Part shown: positions 56,205 through 64,000 of the stretch, in pieces
Layout: each line of letters starts with the position of its first letter
Position numbering within the stretch: position 1 is the stretch's first letter
Assembly: GCA_947452675.1 (NCBI GenBank)
Contig: CANGDL010000004.1
Location: 1-64,000, forward strand
DNA from: Microbacteriaceae bacterium
GTDB taxonomy: Bacteria; Actinomycetota; Actinomycetes; Actinomycetales; Microbacteriaceae
DNA length: 64,000 bases
Reading direction: 5' to 3'
Program-made: the position numbers and the translations under genes
Notes under the pieces: model-generated
What the model was told of the DNA's origin: nothing
Seen by the model: only the letters and a program-made list of their open reading frames with translations
Database searches by the model: none

Positions 56205-56726
56205 ATGACTAGTTTCGTTCTTGCCGGTGGCTGTTTCTGGTGCCTAGATAGCTCATACATGCAGTTCAAAGGTGTTACCGACGTAGAGGTCGGTTACATG
56301 GGTGGACACATCGATAACCCAGGCTATGAAGCCGTATGTGATGGCAATACAGGACACGCCGAGGTCGCAAGAGTGCACTTTGATGAAAACGTCATTCCGG
56401 CCGAGGTAATCCTCGACATCTTCTTCACCCTTCACGACCCTCGACAGCTCAATCGACAGGGCAACGACATCGGCACGCAATACCGCGGCGCAATGTTTTA
56501 CGCAGACGAAGAACAGCACAAGTTGTTCCGTGCCGCATTAGAGAGGGCCAAGGATCATTGGGATGGCGAACTCGTAACCGATATAGTTCCGGTCGAGACC
56601 TTTTGGATGGGGGAGGAGTATCACCAAGACTTCTTTGCCAAGAACCCGAACCAGGGATACTGCAACGCCGTCGTCTCTCCAAAGATGGCGAAGGTACGGC
56701 AGGCGTTCCAAAGCTACGTTAAGTAG
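56205..56726 (+). CDS. msrA: Peptide-methionine (S)-S-oxide reductase
   Basis: LAGGCFWCLD; VGYMGGHIDNPGYEAVCDGNTGHAEVARV; GNDIGTQYRGAMFY. Confidence 0.95.
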   Translation: MTSFVLAGGCFWCLDSSYMQFKGVTDVEVGYMGGHIDNPGYEAVCDGNTGHAEVARVHFDENVIPAEVILDIFFTLHDPRQLNRQGNDIGTQYRGAMFYADEEQHKLFRAALERAKDHWDGELVTDIVPVETFWMGEEYHQDFFAKNPNQGYCNAVVSPKMAKVRQAFQSYVK

Positions 56727-56733
56727 TGACGCA

Positions 56734-57135
56734 GTGCGCAAGATCGCGGAGTCCTTTTCAGGTGGCATATTCGCCATCACTCTTTTCGTTGGTGACTTAT
56801 CTGAGTCGGAACACTTCTACGGTGATCTTTTAGGTCTTCCGAAGGCGTTTGGCGACGAAGTTTCATCAATCTATCTAGCGGGATCAACCGCAATCAATCT
56901 TTTGCAAAAGTCGGCGGCTCTTGATTTAGTAACGCCAGACGCGCTATCAGAAGCCAACGCTGGAGTTCAGGCCGTCTACACCCTTCGAGTCAAAGATGTT
57001 GATCAAGTTGTTGAAGAACTTATTGCTGCCGGTGTAGTGCCGCTAAACGGGCCAATGGACAGGCCCTGGGGTGTCCGAACGGCTAGCATTGTCGACCCAG
57101 ATGGTCACGTTTGGGAATTTGCAGATCACGCATAG
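56734..57135 (+). CDS. VOC/glyoxalase-family protein
   Basis: ITLFVGDLSESEHFYGDLLGLP...RTASIVDPDGHVWEFADH; GTG at 56734 just after msrA preferred to 56635. Confidence 0.85.
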   Translation: MRKIAESFSGGIFAITLFVGDLSESEHFYGDLLGLPKAFGDEVSSIYLAGSTAINLLQKSAALDLVTPDALSEANAGVQAVYTLRVKDVDQVVEELIAAGVVPLNGPMDRPWGVRTASIVDPDGHVWEFADHA

Positions 57136-57282
57136 TGCCAAAGAGCAGTTTCAACAGATGAATTAACTTTCCTGAAATTCCACAGATTATTTAGACTGAA
57201 GGCGCTCGCCGTAGCAAGATCGTCAAACTCGATGCATCACCGATTGGCAAAAGCTTTTTGGTGCATTCGAGAAAGGCATCAC

Positions 57283-57753
57283 ATGTCAGAAAACCTTTAT
57301 GTGACAGGGTTGGTTGCGACCAGTCCACGTCACCTAGTAACCCAGGATGGATTGCCAATCACATCGTTTCGATTGGCCTCATCTCAACGCCGATTTGACC
57401 GTGCGCAAAATAAGTGGCTCGATGGGGAAACAAATTGGTTCACCATCACCGGTTTTCGTCAGCTTGCGATCAACTCTGCGAACTCGGTTTCTAAAGGGGA
57501 TCGAGTCGTAGTAGTCGGAAAGCTACGCGTTCGCGACTGGGATAACGGTGAACGAGCTGGTACGTCGGTTGAAATTGAAGCCGATTCAATCGGTCACGAT
57601 TTAAGTTGGGGAAGTTCAAAATTCACCCGCACTGTCCTTGTCAGAGAGACTGACCCATCAGCTGAAGATACTCATGTCGATGAGCTCGCTGTGGAGAACC
57701 TCAGCGAGGAATTCCTGGTGGAGGCAGAGTTGGTTGGCACCAAGAAAAAGTAG
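57283..57753 (+). CDS. ssb: Single-stranded DNA-binding protein paralogue lacking an acidic tip
   Basis: OB-fold SENLYVTGLVATSPRHLVTQDGLPITSFRLASSQRRFD...GDRVVVVGKLRVRDW; C-terminus VGTKKK; ATG at 57283 preferred. Confidence 0.82.
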   Translation: MSENLYVTGLVATSPRHLVTQDGLPITSFRLASSQRRFDRAQNKWLDGETNWFTITGFRQLAINSANSVSKGDRVVVVGKLRVRDWDNGERAGTSVEIEADSIGHDLSWGSSKFTRTVLVRETDPSAEDTHVDELAVENLSEEFLVEAELVGTKKK

Positions 57754-57852
57754 CTAATCATGAAAGCAGCCGGGTCAGGTGCGCCCCCTCAATCCTGGCC
57801 CGGCCCATCAGGCTAAACTTGAGGTAAATCTACCGAAAGAGACTGATTTTTC

Positions 57853-59535
57853 ATGGCTGAATTCATCTATCAGATGATCAAAGCGCGCAAGGCGCATGGC
57901 GACAAGGTAATCCTCGATGACGTGACTCTTGCGTTTTATCCAGGAGCAAAGATTGGCGTCGTTGGTCCGAACGGTGCGGGTAAATCCACTGTTCTTAAGA
58001 TCATGGCCGGCATGGATACGCCGAGCAACGGTGAAGCGCGTCTCAGCCCTGAGCACACTGTGGGAATTCTTCTTCAGGAGCCGCCTCTCGATGAAACCTT
58101 GACCGTACTTGGCAATGTTGAGCTAGCGGTCAAAGACACGAAGGCCATGCTCGATCGCTTCAACCAGATTTCTGCCGAAATGGCCGAGCCTGACGCCGAC
58201 TTCGACAAACTGCTCGAAGAAATGGGCACCTTGCAGGAGCGAATCGATCACCTTGACGCGTGGGATCTTGACTCGCAGCTCGAGCAGGCAATGGATGCGC
58301 TTCGTTGCCCTCCTGGTGACACCTTGGTAACTAATCTTTCCGGTGGTGAACGCCGCCGAGTTGCACTGTGCAAGCTTCTACTTGAGAAACCAGATCTTTT
58401 GCTGCTTGATGAGCCAACTAACCACCTCGATGCCGAGTCAGTTCTCTGGCTTGAACAGCACTTGGCCAAATACCCAGGCGCAGTTTTGGCTGTTACACAC
58501 GACCGTTACTTTCTAGATAACGTTGCCGAGTGGATTCTGGAACTCGACCGCGGTCGCGCCTATCCATACGAAGGCAACTATTCGACATACCTTGAAAAGA
58601 AGCGTGAGCGACTTGAAGTTCAAGGAAAGAAGGATGCCAAGTTGGCCAAGCGCCTCAGCGAGGAGCTCGACTGGGTGCGTTCCAGCCCTAAGGCTCGCCA
58701 GACCAAGTCCAAAGCGCGCTTGGCAAAATATGAAGAGATGGCTGCCGAAGCTGACCGCACCAGAAAGCTCGACTTCGAAGAAATTCAGATCCCGATGGGT
58801 CCTCGCCTAGGCGACATTGTCATCGAGGCGAAGAACTTGCAAAAGGGTTTCGACGGGCGCTCACTTATCAATGGCCTAAGTTTCAGCCTTCCTCGAAACG
58901 GAATCGTCGGAGTAATCGGCCCCAATGGTGTCGGAAAGTCAACGCTATTTAAGACAATCGTTGGACTCGAGCAGCTCGATGGAGGAGATCTGAAAATCGG
59001 TGAAACCGTAAAGATTTCATACGTCGATCAATCACGCGGCGGCATTGACCCGGCCAAAACGCTATGGGAGGTCGTCTCCGGAGGTCTCGACTACATCCAG
59101 GTTGGAAACCAGGAAATGCCTTCACGAGCTTATGTAGCCGCATTTGGCTTCAAGGGTCCAGATCAGCAGAAGCCGGCAGGTGTTCTATCGGGCGGAGAAC
59201 GTAACCGTCTAAACCTCGCTCTGACTCTCAAGGAAGGTGGAAACCTCTTGCTCCTCGACGAGCCAACAAACGACTTGGATGTTGAAACCCTTGGCAGCCT
59301 TGAGAACGCCTTACTTGAGTTTCCGGGTTGTGCAGTGGTCATCACACACGATCGCTGGTTCCTCGACCGCGTGGCGTCGCACATTCTTGCCTATGAAGGT
59401 ACTGATGAGAGCCCAGATCAGTGGTACTGGTTCGAAGGTAACTTCGAGGCATATGAAGAGAACAAGATTGCTCGACTTGGGGCGGACGCAGCCAAGCCTC
59501 ACCGCTCAACCTACCGTCGCCTCACTCGCGACTAG
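57853..59535 (+). CDS. ettA: Energy-dependent translational throttle protein EttA (ABC-F)
   Basis: Two ABC domains, [12 protein letters not shown] linker; 560 aa. Confidence 0.95.
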   Translation: MAEFIYQMIKARKAHGDKVILDDVTLAFYPGAKIGVVGPNGAGKSTVLKIMAGMDTPSNGEARLSPEHTVGILLQEPPLDETLTVLGNVELAVKDTKAMLDRFNQISAEMAEPDADFDKLLEEMGTLQERIDHLDAWDLDSQLEQAMDALRCPPGDTLVTNLSGGERRRVALCKLLLEKPDLLLLDEPTNHLDAESVLWLEQHLAKYPGAVLAVTHDRYFLDNVAEWILELDRGRAYPYEGNYSTYLEKKRERLEVQGKKDAKLAKRLSEELDWVRSSPKARQTKSKARLAKYEEMAAEADRTRKLDFEEIQIPMGPRLGDIVIEAKNLQKGFDGRSLINGLSFSLPRNGIVGVIGPNGVGKSTLFKTIVGLEQLDGGDLKIGETVKISYVDQSRGGIDPAKTLWEVVSGGLDYIQVGNQEMPSRAYVAAFGFKGPDQQKPAGVLSGGERNRLNLALTLKEGGNLLLLDEPTNDLDVETLGSLENALLEFPGCAVVITHDRWFLDRVASHILAYEGTDESPDQWYWFEGNFEAYEENKIARLGADAAKPHRSTYRRLTRD

Positions 59536-59545
59536 GAATTATTAA

Positions 59546-59585
59546 ATCAAGAAAGCCCCCGCTCATACGTGGGGGCTTTCTTGAT
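59546..59585. terminator. Symmetrical bidirectional terminator between ettA and aminotransferase
   Basis: ATCAAGAAAGCCCCC...GGGGGCTTTCTTGAT, perfect 15-bp arms between convergent genes. Confidence 0.88.
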
Positions 59586-59602
59586 TGCTGGTTAGAGAGA
59601 AA

Positions 59603-60955
59603 CTAGCCAACCAAAGCGTGAATCGCTTCTTCAAACACGAGTTGGTGCCTATCAACGTCATCCTTGGTTGTGGTTGGGCACATCAACGCCATGTTGTGGA
59701 AAGGTGTCAGCAAGACTCCGCGGTTAGCCAAATAAAGATGCAGGAAATCTTCAAGTTCGCCATCGGCCGATTCAAACGCTGCCGTTCCGGTGATTGGGTA
59801 TGGCTTTGCGAAGCGATATTCTGCGCGGGCTCCGAGTTGATTAATTGACCAAGGCAGATCGTATTTCTCGAAGAGTTCGTTGACGCCCGAAGTGAAATAG
59901 GTGGCAAGGTCAATCATTTTCGCGAAGGCGTCTTCGGTAAGCACATGCTCAAGAGTTGCTCTCATCGCCGCAACTTGAAGGGGGTTGCCGGCCAGTGTTC
60001 CACCAACGCCACCCATATCGACAAGGTCTAGGTCTGTCCGCTCCAAAACTTTCGTCGCAAAACTCTCGCTGAGTCCATATGTGCCGGTTGGAATACCACC
60101 TGCAATCGCTTTGCCCATCACGAATACGTCTGGTTCCAATCCGTCGCGCTTTGTCATTCCGCCATAACCGGCAGAGAAAGTGTGAGTCTCGTCAATGATC
60201 AGCAGAGCGTCGTATTTTCGCGTTAGTTCTCGAACACCTTCGAGGTATCCAGGTTCTGGTAACACGATGCCGATATTGGTCATTGCCGGCTCCATGAGAA
60301 CGGCTGCAACATCACCGTTTTGTAGCTGTCTCTCAAGACCAACGAGGTCATTGAATTCGGCGACGCGAGAAGTTTCGGTGACATCTACCGGTGAACCGAC
60401 GTTACCCGGCCGGCTCATGCCTTCACCATCCGGGCCGACCACAATTAGGGCCTCGTCGACCGAACCGTGGTAGCAGTAAGAATTGAATAGAATCTTGGAC
60501 TTACCTGTGATTGCGCGAACCAAGCGAATGGCCCAGCGGTTGGCGTCTGTAGCTGTCAGCGAGAAGCTCCACTTAGCCATTCCAAAGCGGTCTGAGAGGT
60601 TGGCTGCAACCCATTCAGCATCCTCGGTTGGAAGCATTGTGGTCATACCACCAAGGTCTTTTACTCGTTTTGTGATCGCATCTACGACTGTCGGCGCCGA
60701 ATGTCCAGCCATAGCCCCAGTGTCACCAAGCGCAAAGTCAATGTATTCGTTTCCATCGATATCCCAGATTCGATTTCCTACCGCGCGATCGAAGTAGATA
60801 GGGAATCCGCCGGCTTTTTTATTCATCCACGTCATGGGCACACGGCCAAATAGGTGGTCGGCCTTTTCAAAAGCAGCTTTGGATTTCGGGTTTCGAGCTG
60901 CAAAAGTTGCCAGTTCGATGTTGTTCAGTTGGATTAGTCGATCGCGGTTAATCAT
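59603..60955 (-). CDS. Class-III aminotransferase (glutamate-1-semialdehyde aminotransferase-like)
   Basis: GNEYIDFALGDTGAMAGHSAP; LLIIDETHTFSAGYGG; DVFVMGKAIAGGIPTGTYG. Confidence 0.88.
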   Translation of the reverse strand: MINRDRLIQLNNIELATFAARNPKSKAAFEKADHLFGRVPMTWMNKKAGGFPIYFDRAVGNRIWDIDGNEYIDFALGDTGAMAGHSAPTVVDAITKRVKDLGGMTTMLPTEDAEWVAANLSDRFGMAKWSFSLTATDANRWAIRLVRAITGKSKILFNSYCYHGSVDEALIVVGPDGEGMSRPGNVGSPVDVTETSRVAEFNDLVGLERQLQNGDVAAVLMEPAMTNIGIVLPEPGYLEGVRELTRKYDALLIIDETHTFSAGYGGMTKRDGLEPDVFVMGKAIAGGIPTGTYGLSESFATKVLERTDLDLVDMGGVGGTLAGNPLQVAAMRATLEHVLTEDAFAKMIDLATYFTSGVNELFEKYDLPWSINQLGARAEYRFAKPYPITGTAAFESADGELEDFLHLYLANRGVLLTPFHNMALMCPTTTKDDVDRHQLVFEEAIHALVG

Positions 60956-60959
60956 GCGT

Positions 60960-61889
60960 TTAGTTTGCCACTTCGGGTACTCGAATCATGCCCTCTTGGG
61001 CCACCGTGGCGAGCAAGACGCCTTCGTGGCTGAAGATCTTTCCGAGTGAAAGCCCGCGGCCGCCCTGAGCGCTTGGTGACTCCTGAACATAAAGCATCCA
61101 TTCGTCGGCACGTCCATCTCGATGAAACCACATGGCGTGATCCAGACTGGCTTGCTTCAAGCCCGGATGAGTCCAGGCAATGCCGTGACGGCGATAGGTG
61201 CTTTCAAGAATTGAATAATCACTCGCGTAGGCTATGGCGGCGCGATGGATGCTCGGGTCATCAGGCAGCTCACCAATCGATTTCAACCACACCGCCTGAT
61301 GAGCGACGTGCTCTCCATCAACTTTGAAATAGATTGGCGACGTCACGTAGCGCATATCGAAAGGGCGCGCCTTTGCCCAGTATTGAGCAACTGGATGAGG
61401 GCTTTCACCAATTAGTTCGGCGGCCGATGGCAAAGTTTCTGGGCCCGGAATGCCTTCGGGAAACACATCTTGGTGATCCAGGCCGGAGTCATGCGTCTGG
61501 AATGAAGCTATCATCGAGAAAATGGCTTCACCACTCTGGAAAGCCTGTACTCGACGAGTGCTGAACGACCGACCGTCACGCAGTCGATCAACTGAAAAAG
61601 TAATTGGAAGGTTGATGTCCCCGGCTCTCAGGAAATACCCGTGAAGAGAGTGCGCCGGACGATCATCCGGGATGGTGCGTTGGGCGGCTATCAAGCTTTG
61701 GGCGAGCACCTGTCCGCCGAAAACCCTACCGTGTGGCATCCACTGCGATGGACCGGTGAAGATGTCCTCCGTAGTCCGCGCGCCTTCCGCATCTACCAAA
61801 TCAAGAGCCTTCAGAAGCTCAGCTAGGGGATCAGCTGGGATAAATGCGTTCACGACTCCACCTGTTCTGTTGGGCAAGATGCCCCACAC
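60960..61889 (-). CDS. tesB: Acyl-CoA thioesterase II
   Basis: GRVFGGQVLAQSLIAAQRT; HSLHGYFLRAGD; SLDHAMWFHR. Confidence 0.92.
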   Translation of the reverse strand: MWGILPNRTGGVVNAFIPADPLAELLKALDLVDAEGARTTEDIFTGPSQWMPHGRVFGGQVLAQSLIAAQRTIPDDRPAHSLHGYFLRAGDINLPITFSVDRLRDGRSFSTRRVQAFQSGEAIFSMIASFQTHDSGLDHQDVFPEGIPGPETLPSAAELIGESPHPVAQYWAKARPFDMRYVTSPIYFKVDGEHVAHQAVWLKSIGELPDDPSIHRAAIAYASDYSILESTYRRHGIAWTHPGLKQASLDHAMWFHRDGRADEWMLYVQESPSAQGGRGLSLGKIFSHEGVLLATVAQEGMIRVPEVAN

Positions 61890-61909
61890 AGGTTAGTTTA
61901 GAAGGTGAC

Positions 61910-62569
61910 ATGAACGATACCTTCACGCTGGCAGACGCCGAGACCGTCACCGATTTAAAAGCCTTCCTGCAAAGAGCGAAACGACTTGACCCCGAGGGTC
62001 TGGTAAGACTTCGCGCTTTTGGGCCTGTCTTAGCTGCTTACGTCGCGCCGATTTTTTCGGGAAATCTTATGGATTCAGGGCCAACCATCCTGGGCCTGCG
62101 CACCTGTGAACTCAAAGAGGTTGCCGAGGTTGACGGAGTGGTTCCCATCGCAGCCGTCCTTGAGCGAATCGCAAAGGTGATCAATGAAGATTTCCTCGAC
62201 CTGACAATTCAGATGCCCATCTCTCAGAGAGCAGTGTGGGCTGGAATTTCGCCACCTCGTCAGGGTTGGACACAGGTCGGTTCTATCAATGAGTCACGGC
62301 TTACCCAAATAGCCAGGGATGGAATTGCCGAAGTCGCAGGAAGCCTACCGGAATCAGTTGGCGGCCCAATTGCCGCTCGCATCCGAGGTGAAATCTGGGG
62401 TCGCGGAATAGATCTTGAGACTCGCGTTCCGACCGGTGCCGCTTTTGCAGCCGCCGGCCTTGGCTTCCTAACCGAAAACGAAGAAGTCGGTCTTTTTGAA
62501 GCCGAAGGTTGGGTTCGTCTAAGCAGTGAGCACGGGCACGTCCTAGCGAAGGCGTCAACTAAGTTCTAG
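61910..62569 (+). CDS. Conserved hypothetical protein
   Basis: MNDTFTLADAETVTDLKAFLQRAKRLDPEGLVRLRAFG...; start moved to ATG 61910 after the tesB 5' end. Confidence 0.7.
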   Translation: MNDTFTLADAETVTDLKAFLQRAKRLDPEGLVRLRAFGPVLAAYVAPIFSGNLMDSGPTILGLRTCELKEVAEVDGVVPIAAVLERIAKVINEDFLDLTIQMPISQRAVWAGISPPRQGWTQVGSINESRLTQIARDGIAEVAGSLPESVGGPIAARIRGEIWGRGIDLETRVPTGAAFAAAGLGFLTENEEVGLFEAEGWVRLSSEHGHVLAKASTKF

Positions 62570-62583
62570 TCCCGCTCCGAAAA

Positions 62584-63033
62584 TCAGTCTTCGTTGGTGT
62601 TGAGCATGGCTATGGCGGCGCGATCAAGGTAGCCCCAAAGCTCTGCCTCGAGAATTGGCGCAAGTTCAAGTGAGTTGACTGCCGCACGCATGTGCTTCAG
62701 CCATCTTTCACGAGCATCACGGTTGATCTTGTATGGCATGTGGCGCATTCGTAAACGTGGATGACCTCGTTGTTCCTGATAAGTGCTTGGACCACCCCAG
62801 TACTGCTCCAGGAAAAGTTGTAGGCGTTCGGCGGCGGGACCCAAATCATCCTCGGGATACATCGGCTTTAGAACTTCGTCAGAAGCCACACCCTCATAGA
62901 ATTTGGCTGCCAATTTTCTAAAAGTTTCCTTACCGCCGACCAATTCATAGAAGTTTCCGCCAACCGCCTCGCCGCTCAGTCCCTTGATTCGAACTGGCTC
63001 AATTTTGGCCTCATCGTCAAAACCGTTTGCCAC
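62584..63033 (-). CDS. Truncated haemoglobin (group II-like)
   Basis: FYELVGGKETFRKLAAKFYEGVASDEVLKPMYPEDDLGPAAERLQLFLEQYWGGPSTYQEQRGHPRLRMRH. Confidence 0.93.
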   Translation of the reverse strand: MANGFDDEAKIEPVRIKGLSGEAVGGNFYELVGGKETFRKLAAKFYEGVASDEVLKPMYPEDDLGPAAERLQLFLEQYWGGPSTYQEQRGHPRLRMRHMPYKINRDARERWLKHMRAAVNSLELAPILEAELWGYLDRAAIAMLNTNED

Positions 63034-63923
63034 TAATTCACGGCCTTGCCCGAGACTTCAATGTGAATCGGCGTCTTGGTTGTCGCTAAAGCAATCTCAT
63101 TCTGGTCTAACTCGATCTTGATTCTTGCCCTAAGTTCCCGTGCAACTTCATCCGCGTGGCTTGGCCCAACCTGCTGGACAAGTCGCAGCACGACTTGCTC
63201 ACCGGAGAGCAACTCAATGCCCCAAACTTCTGGTTCTCCCATAAGTTGCTTGGTGAATCGCTCATCCCGAGAAATGGAGTGTGCAGCATGCAAGATCACT
63301 TCTCGCGCTTTGTCCAGCGGAGCCGAATACGCAATAGGTATGTCGAGAACCACGCGAGACCAACCCTGCGACTGGTTGCCAACTCTCACTACTTCGCCAT
63401 TCCGGACATACCAAAGCACACCGGAAACATCTCGCACCTGTGTCACTCGCAGACCAACCGATTCGACCACTCCCGTTGCTTGCCCGAGGTCCACGCTGTC
63501 ACCAACGCCATACTGGTCCTCAAAGACGATGAACAAACCGCTGATGAGGTCGCGAACGAGGCTCTGTGCTCCAAAACCGACTGCCGCACCAAGGATGCCC
63601 GCTCCGGCAACCAAGGCTCCTACGGCAACACCAAGCTCACTTAGAACTGATGAAACCGCGGCTAATACAACTGTCCAGGTTATGAAGTTGCTGAGCACCG
63701 AGCCCAGAGTCTGAGCGCGTTGAACCACGCGTGCGTTCTGAACCAGACCAGATGCAACAGCCGCTTTGCCATTCATACCCGAGATGATTCCGCGGATAAC
63801 GCGCTTTACAGAAAGAAGAAGCAAACTGCGAGCGATCACGGCCACGACCAGGATTGTAAGGATGCGAATCGGAGTGTGCCAGACATCCCAAACTGCACCC
63901 CACCAGGTCAGAAAGCCGATCAT
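63033..63923 (-). CDS. Small-conductance mechanosensitive ion channel (MscS family)
   Basis: GAGILGAAVGFGAQSLVRDLISGLFIVFEDQYGVGDSVDLG pore/beta-domain motif. Confidence 0.93.
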   Translation of the reverse strand: MIGFLTWWGAVWDVWHTPIRILTILVVAVIARSLLLLSVKRVIRGIISGMNGKAAVASGLVQNARVVQRAQTLGSVLSNFITWTVVLAAVSSVLSELGVAVGALVAGAGILGAAVGFGAQSLVRDLISGLFIVFEDQYGVGDSVDLGQATGVVESVGLRVTQVRDVSGVLWYVRNGEVVRVGNQSQGWSRVVLDIPIAYSAPLDKAREVILHAAHSISRDERFTKQLMGEPEVWGIELLSGEQVVLRLVQQVGPSHADEVARELRARIKIELDQNEIALATTKTPIHIEVSGKAVN

Positions 63924-64000
63924 CGGACGCCCCTTTATTTACTCTGAGTTTGGCACTTGAGCGCTCGCTCAAGGTTGTCTAGATTCTCCACCAAAATACG

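Overview
The window is a compact chromosomal segment from an actinobacterium. Gene content and order (rpsP-KH-rimM-trmD-rplS-lepB-rnhB-DUF2469-yraN-comM-dprA-xerC-rpsB-tsf-pyrH-frr-cdsA) and moderate GC point to Microbacteriaceae, possibly a small-genome freshwater lineage; this placement is inference. I recognise about 60 protein-coding genes, two tRNAs (His-GTG on -, Arg-TCT on +) and several rho-independent terminators. I found no prophage, transposon, CRISPR array or defence island. Main blocks: translation/ribosome assembly and DNA uptake genes (0-13 kb), cell-envelope and DivIVA-like genes (13-21 kb), a glgB-glgE-glgX alpha-glucan cluster (21-27.5 kb), cysteine desulfurase-mnmA-ligA-gatCAB (27.6-35.4 kb), an RND pump, TerC and argG (36-42 kb), aspA and a potABCD-like polyamine importer (44-49 kb), lrp/ald, agmatine deiminase and a PLP decarboxylase (49-53.6 kb), then mixed metabolic genes. 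I saw no convincing novel multi-gene system. The observations most worth checking are: rimM has no ATG/GTG/TTG start before its conserved N-terminus and appears to start at ATT inside the upstream KH gene; a structured leader upstream of rpsB; a short uORF/hairpin leader upstream of rplS; a Microbacteriaceae-type membrane protein with an internal lipobox-like segment; and a GlgE-containing cluster without adjacent TreS/Pep2.
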